Positions 6,664 through 10,177 of a DNA stretch of 10,177 nt are shown here, piece by piece. Source of the stretch: Muribaculaceae bacterium (lineage in GTDB: Bacteria; Bacteroidota; Bacteroidia; Bacteroidales; Muribaculaceae); contig JAIDTS010000439.1 in NCBI GenBank assembly GCA_029060585.1, forward strand, positions 1 to 10,177, given 5' to 3'. Made by a program: the position numbers and the translations under genes. The first letter of the stretch is position 1, and the number at the start of each line of letters is the position of its first letter. The notes beneath the pieces were generated by a model. That model was not told the origin of the DNA. It made no database searches and was given only the letters and a program-made list of their open reading frames with translations.

Positions 6664-8802
6664 TTATTTCTTCTTCAATACTATAACCGCATCGGCGAAA
6701 TCCGCCTTGGCATCGGTCAGTTCGAGGACGTGCGGCCACGCGGCGATGCTGAGGAGCGGACGCTGTATGCGTGAACGCACCCCCACCGTCACACTGCTGC
6801 CGTCGTCTGCCTTCTTAGCCGCGGTGACGAACATACCGACGGGGGTCTGGACGTTTTTGGCCAGCGCATCAAGCGAGGCATCCTCCACTTCATAGCCGTC
6901 GGGAATGTTGAGCGTAAGGCTATAGTTTTCCTGATATGGAGCCCGGAAACTTATATCGGTCATGCGCTCGCGCTGCTTTCCTTCAATGCGCTTGTTGTCG
7001 CCGGCGAACTGTCCGATCCTGACGATGATCTCGTCGCCTGCATCTGTGGATATCTCCTTCACCTTAGAGTCGAACATCATCCTGAAGTCAGGCAGTTCGG
7101 GAGTTATGCCGAAGGAAGCTACATTCACATTGCTGACCTCCGGATCTGCTCCGATGAATATGTCGGAATACAGATCCTCGGCATTCTCCTGCCTCATCTT
7201 CTCAACCTTGTCGTTTTTAAGGATCACCTTCGGAGCATTCTCTACTCCGAGATAGGCAGCCTGCATTCCGAACCATTCCTCAGAGGATATGAATCCCTCC
7301 GACATGCCTTTGGCGGCCCCTGTGCATATCAGTTCGTTGGTCACGGTAGCGTCATGGTCATCGCCGAGCGTTATGACTGAGTTGACTGTAATACGATTAT
7401 CACCCGATTTGGACGAGGGTGTAGTGATGACGGTAGGAGTCGTGAAGTCTAATAGCTGCTTGCGGTCGCCCGGATAGGAGGCGCACAACTGACCCTGGTA
7501 TTCGGCAGGGAGCTCACCGGGAAGAAACGATTCTATGCTGCCTACAAGATAGAGACGGCCATCGACAAGAGCGCCGAAATCCGGCTGTCGCCAGTTAAGG
7601 ATCTCGTTGGTCGGCACATCGGTTGTAGGATTTATGAATGCCACACCGGCCTCCTCAGCCAGTTTCTCCTTCTTTATCACGTCGCAGAAGATAAGCGACA
7701 GCCAATAGTCGGAGGCAGAGCCGTCCTTGTCTGTGAGGTTGGCGTAGTTGGCGGCTGTCCATGCCATGTCTGTCAGCTCCTGCGGAGTGGCTTCCGGATG
7801 CTCCTTGCGGTAGTTTTTTATGAGTTTCCGGATTTTCCCCGGGAGGTTGGATCTGTCGTAGTTAGCCTCTGCCAGACCGAGCGATATGTCGCGGAATATG
7901 GTTCCGGGGAGAGGATTCTGATAAAGACCCCCACCGCGCATTGATTTTGGATAGTATCGATAGGGAGAGGTATTGTTGAGGATGTAGAAATCATAGAAGG
8001 GAAGTTCCCTGACTTTGTTTACGAATCGTCTGTCGGTCAGCACGGGGAGATTGCCTCCTCTGAGCCATACAGTGTTGTTGCCGGATTTGTCTGTTCCGGT
8101 CTCCAGGAGAGGCACGCCGTTATATCCGCGGCATTCCACTGTAAGCTTCGGACTGAATACACCCTCCACCACGAAGTCGAGCACGGGATAATCAGCCATC
8201 AGCATCACCCTCTGCTTTGGGAGGTCGAGCTCGCTGGCCATCCCTCGTATATAGGTGAAGTATTCGAGTACGTCGCCTGGCTCAAGGCCCGGAATATCTA
8301 TGATTCTGGAAGCGCCTTTCTTCTTTCCTCCTTTCTTACCTTCATCCATGACATAGGCTTTCGACAGGTCCACTTCGTTGACAGTTCCATCGGGCTTATG
8401 TATTCTCGCGCCGAACGCGTGGTCGGCCTCAGCGAGACTCTTGCGGTGACGGGCCCCGATGCGCGAAGACTCACCGAATTCATGCTTCGAGAATTCCTCG
8501 ACGGCCTTCTGGTCGAGAAGCTTCACCATGCGCCGGGTGAACGTCTCGCTTTCAGAACGTGTCTCTACGCCGCGGGCATCTTCAAAAGCCTTGTATCCAC
8601 CTTGGATATAGTTGTATTCACCGATTATGACCGCAGAAACGCCCTCCTTTATGGAATCAGGAATCTCACGGTGCGGATCGAAAAGGTCAGGACGCATGTT
8701 CCATACCCTGTCGGCTGCTTTGCGGAAGAACTTTGCGTCGGCTCCCATCATGGCCATAGGCATAAGGAGCGCGAGAATCAGTGATGTGGTCAGTCTTCTC
8801 AT
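6664..8802 (-). CDS. Secreted DUF3857-domain protein with inactive transglutaminase-like region
   Basis: The 712-residue protein has a signal peptide (MRR, hydrophobic core 5-19, cleavage at ADA, residues 21-23). Residues 52-230 show the DUF3857 pattern: SAVIIGEYNYIQ, a conserved series of strands, ARIHKPDGTVNEVDLSKAY, and IIDIPGLEPGDVLEYFTYI. Such domains usually precede a transglutaminase core. Here the corresponding region (about 340-440: TDMAWTAANYANL, SDYWLSLIFCDV, GRLYLVGSIESF) keeps the outline of the fold, but the Cys of a DCKG motif, the His and the Asp seen in its neighbour are not found. It is probably a non-catalytic binding or partner protein. A Lys/Gly-rich loop (155-163) interrupts the DUF3857 domain. 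It starts 22 bases after its upstream neighbour and is probably co-transcribed with it. No lipobox is present. The fold assignment is good; the function is unknown. Confidence 0.8.
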   Translation of the reverse strand: MRRLTTSLILALLMPMAMMGADAKFFRKAADRVWNMRPDLFDPHREIPDSIKEGVSAVIIGEYNYIQGGYKAFEDARGVETRSESETFTRRMVKLLDQKAVEEFSKHEFGESSRIGARHRKSLAEADHAFGARIHKPDGTVNEVDLSKAYVMDEGKKGGKKKGASRIIDIPGLEPGDVLEYFTYIRGMASELDLPKQRVMLMADYPVLDFVVEGVFSPKLTVECRGYNGVPLLETGTDKSGNNTVWLRGGNLPVLTDRRFVNKVRELPFYDFYILNNTSPYRYYPKSMRGGGLYQNPLPGTIFRDISLGLAEANYDRSNLPGKIRKLIKNYRKEHPEATPQELTDMAWTAANYANLTDKDGSASDYWLSLIFCDVIKKEKLAEEAGVAFINPTTDVPTNEILNWRQPDFGALVDGRLYLVGSIESFLPGELPAEYQGQLCASYPGDRKQLLDFTTPTVITTPSSKSGDNRITVNSVITLGDDHDATVTNELICTGAAKGMSEGFISSEEWFGMQAAYLGVENAPKVILKNDKVEKMRQENAEDLYSDIFIGADPEVSNVNVASFGITPELPDFRMMFDSKVKEISTDAGDEIIVRIGQFAGDNKRIEGKQRERMTDISFRAPYQENYSLTLNIPDGYEVEDASLDALAKNVQTPVGMFVTAAKKADDGSSVTVGVRSRIQRPLLSIAAWPHVLELTDAKADFADAVIVLKKK

Positions 8803-8824
8803 AATATAGTGTTTTGAGGATTTA

Positions 8825-10177
8825 TCATTTAGGAGAAAGTGTCAGCTGGGCAGATGAAGCCCTCTTCAATGCCTTCACCCCTTCGTTGCGTTTCGAAATG
8901 TCGGATGGCAACGCTTCCAGAGCCTTCGTGCGTATCGAGGCAAGACATTCTATCACTCCTTCATTTTCATCATATGTATACTCTATCGTGCCCTCATACC
9001 ATTCATTGTCGACTGCCAGATTCTCGGGAATTGAGGATGGAGCGTACCCTTCAGGGAGCCTGAGGGAATAATGATAGGCGTTAGTGTATCCGTAGGGTAA
9101 AGCGTAGGGGCGCGTCCGGCCTGCGGTGTCGGGCTGCTCGAGCATTGCGTCGCGCAGCGGCTGGAGGTCGACATAGATTTTGTCTCCAATTTTCTTCGCA
9201 GCGTTCTTCTCTACGACATCCGCGGAAATGACCGCTGACCTCGGAGGGATATTTCCAGCAGTCTGCCTCAAGGAGGAGTTGTCGCTCATTACTATCGATG
9301 TTGCCTCCGCGGTCTTGCGCGGATAGTTGAGCATACGCTTATATAGAAGTTCGCGGTCGCGAGGTTCGATTGTCGAGGATGCGGCCAGAAGCTCAGATCT
9401 CTTCTTTCCTCGAAGTTCAATACTGAGTCTGCCCTTAAGGTCATTGCCTTCTATCTCGAATCCGGCCTGTATGTATTCTCCGTCATCATTTATGCCAGGA
9501 TCGGGAACACGTGAGATGATACAGTCCTCACCGTCCTCTATGATCACCTGGCGTCCGCGTATGGAAGGAGGGATATATCCGGGCTGAGCCCATGTAGCTG
9601 TCCCGTCAAGGAAAAGGGTGGTGTCGGGGAGAAGGCATGCGGCGATGACATGATTGCCAGAGCAGAGGGCGGGAACCTTGTCCCATTCGAACGGAATATG
9701 GCCGTTGGTGCCAATCCATACAAGTCGGCCGTCAAGACCGTTGGCTTTAAGGAGAGCCTTTATCAGGTTGGCGGAACCCTTGCAGTCGCCGGCACGGTTT
9801 TTCAGCACGTCGGGAGCCGGCTCAGGACGGTACGCGTATTCTCCGTGTTCTACGGCGAGGTAGCGGATGTTGCGGCGCACCCAGGCGGCAGTGCTGTCGG
9901 CTATCGCTTTCGGCTCGCTTGCTTTCGCGGCTATTTCCGCCGCCAGGCGATCTATCTCGGGACTTCCAGCATCTGATCCATCCGTAAACTTCCGGAAATG
10001 GCTATAGAGAGCCGTTACGTCAGGAAACATACCGGTCACTATGAGTTGGGGTGCCGACACGGAAGCTGAAGGGGCTCCTTTCTCGGGATTCCATGCCGGA
10101 AGGTCGGTGATTTCGGCAGTATAGATAACCGATCCGTCACTCTGAGCGGCATGAGATAGCACGATATTAGGAGGAAG
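8825..10177 (-). CDS. Transglutaminase-like protein, probably DUF3857 type (5' end outside window)
   Basis: The visible 450 residues are the C-terminal part of the protein, and the frame is open to the right edge, so the GTG at 10160-10162 is not taken as the start. A transglutaminase core is clear: WVRRNIRYLAVEHGEYAYRP, then NRAGDCKGSANLIKALLKA with the nucleophile (codon 9782-9784), GNHVIAAC with the His (9650-9652) and LFLDGTA with the Asp (9605-9607). The spacing and motifs match the active cores that follow DUF3857 in Bacteroidetes proteins; DUF3857 itself would lie mostly off the window. The last 230 residues are a beta-rich region of the DUF3858 kind, ending in SAQLTLSPK. Export is expected for the family, but the signal peptide cannot be seen. 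The substrate is unknown. It is the upstream gene of a two-gene unit with the gene ending at 6664. Confidence 0.85.
   Translation of the reverse strand, partial: LPPNIVLSHAAQSDGSVIYTAEITDLPAWNPEKGAPSASVSAPQLIVTGMFPDVTALYSHFRKFTDGSDAGSPEIDRLAAEIAAKASEPKAIADSTAAWVRRNIRYLAVEHGEYAYRPEPAPDVLKNRAGDCKGSANLIKALLKANGLDGRLVWIGTNGHIPFEWDKVPALCSGNHVIAACLLPDTTLFLDGTATWAQPGYIPPSIRGRQVIIEDGEDCIISRVPDPGINDDGEYIQAGFEIEGNDLKGRLSIELRGKKRSELLAASSTIEPRDRELLYKRMLNYPRKTAEATSIVMSDNSSLRQTAGNIPPRSAVISADVVEKNAAKKIGDKIYVDLQPLRDAMLEQPDTAGRTRPYALPYGYTNAYHYSLRLPEGYAPSSIPENLAVDNEWYEGTIEYTYDENEGVIECLASIRTKALEALPSDISKRNEGVKALKRASSAQLTLSPK

Noticed and set aside
8398..8784. 128-codon plus-strand open frame opposite the start of the 712-residue gene
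   Set aside because: The opposite strand encodes a signal peptide plus the DUF3857 domain; this frame shows no domain.
1..10177. Search for defence islands, CRISPR, IS elements, integrases, toxin-antitoxin pairs and tRNA genes
   Set aside because: No direct repeat array, transposase or integrase motif, terminal inverted repeats or cloverleaf pattern was seen; all long coding regions belong to the families listed.

Overview
The window looks like chromosome of a Bacteroidales gut bacterium, with moderately high GC and a protein style that fits Muribaculaceae (family-level placement is an inference). The signs are a Bacteroidetes-type promoter (TTTG, 20 bases, TAACTTTG) in front of rpsO, mostly A-rich rather than Shine-Dalgarno start regions, and secreted protein families typical of the phylum: GH29 fucosidase, large transglutaminase-like proteins and DUF3857 proteins. 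I see no mobile element, CRISPR array, tRNA or rRNA, and no anomalous tract suggesting recent transfer.

Layout. Bases 1-927 (+) hold the 3' part of a YbdG-type MscS channel gene, cut by the left edge. A promoter at 931-962 drives rpsO (1071-1346) through a leader of about 100 bases that contains a strong hairpin. rpsO ends at a clear intrinsic terminator (1377-1410). A co-directional run follows on the + strand: a VanZ-like membrane protein (1487-1900), a secreted GH29 alpha-L-fucosidase (1919-3238), a CutC-family protein (3284-4027) and an exported 875-residue transglutaminase-like protein (4035-6662). Spacings of 18, 45 and 7 bases are compatible with one transcript.

That run meets a minus-strand pair tail to tail, with one base between the two stop codons. 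The upstream gene of the pair (8825 to beyond the right edge) is the C-terminal part of a transglutaminase-like protein with its Cys-His-Asp triad intact, probably a DUF3857 protein. The downstream gene (6664-8802) is a complete secreted DUF3857 protein whose transglutaminase-like region appears to have lost the triad.

How the genes may work together. The fucosidase would release fucose from host or dietary glycans in the periplasm or at the cell surface. The three transglutaminase-fold proteins, also exported or likely so, may process or bind peptides or glycopeptides there; this link is inferred from position and shared export, not shown. The most informative details are the rpsO leader hairpin, a decayed second transglutaminase-like unit inside the 875-residue protein, its possible cysteine-free thioredoxin-like tail, and the active/inactive pairing in the minus-strand operon. 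No clearly new multi-gene system is evident.
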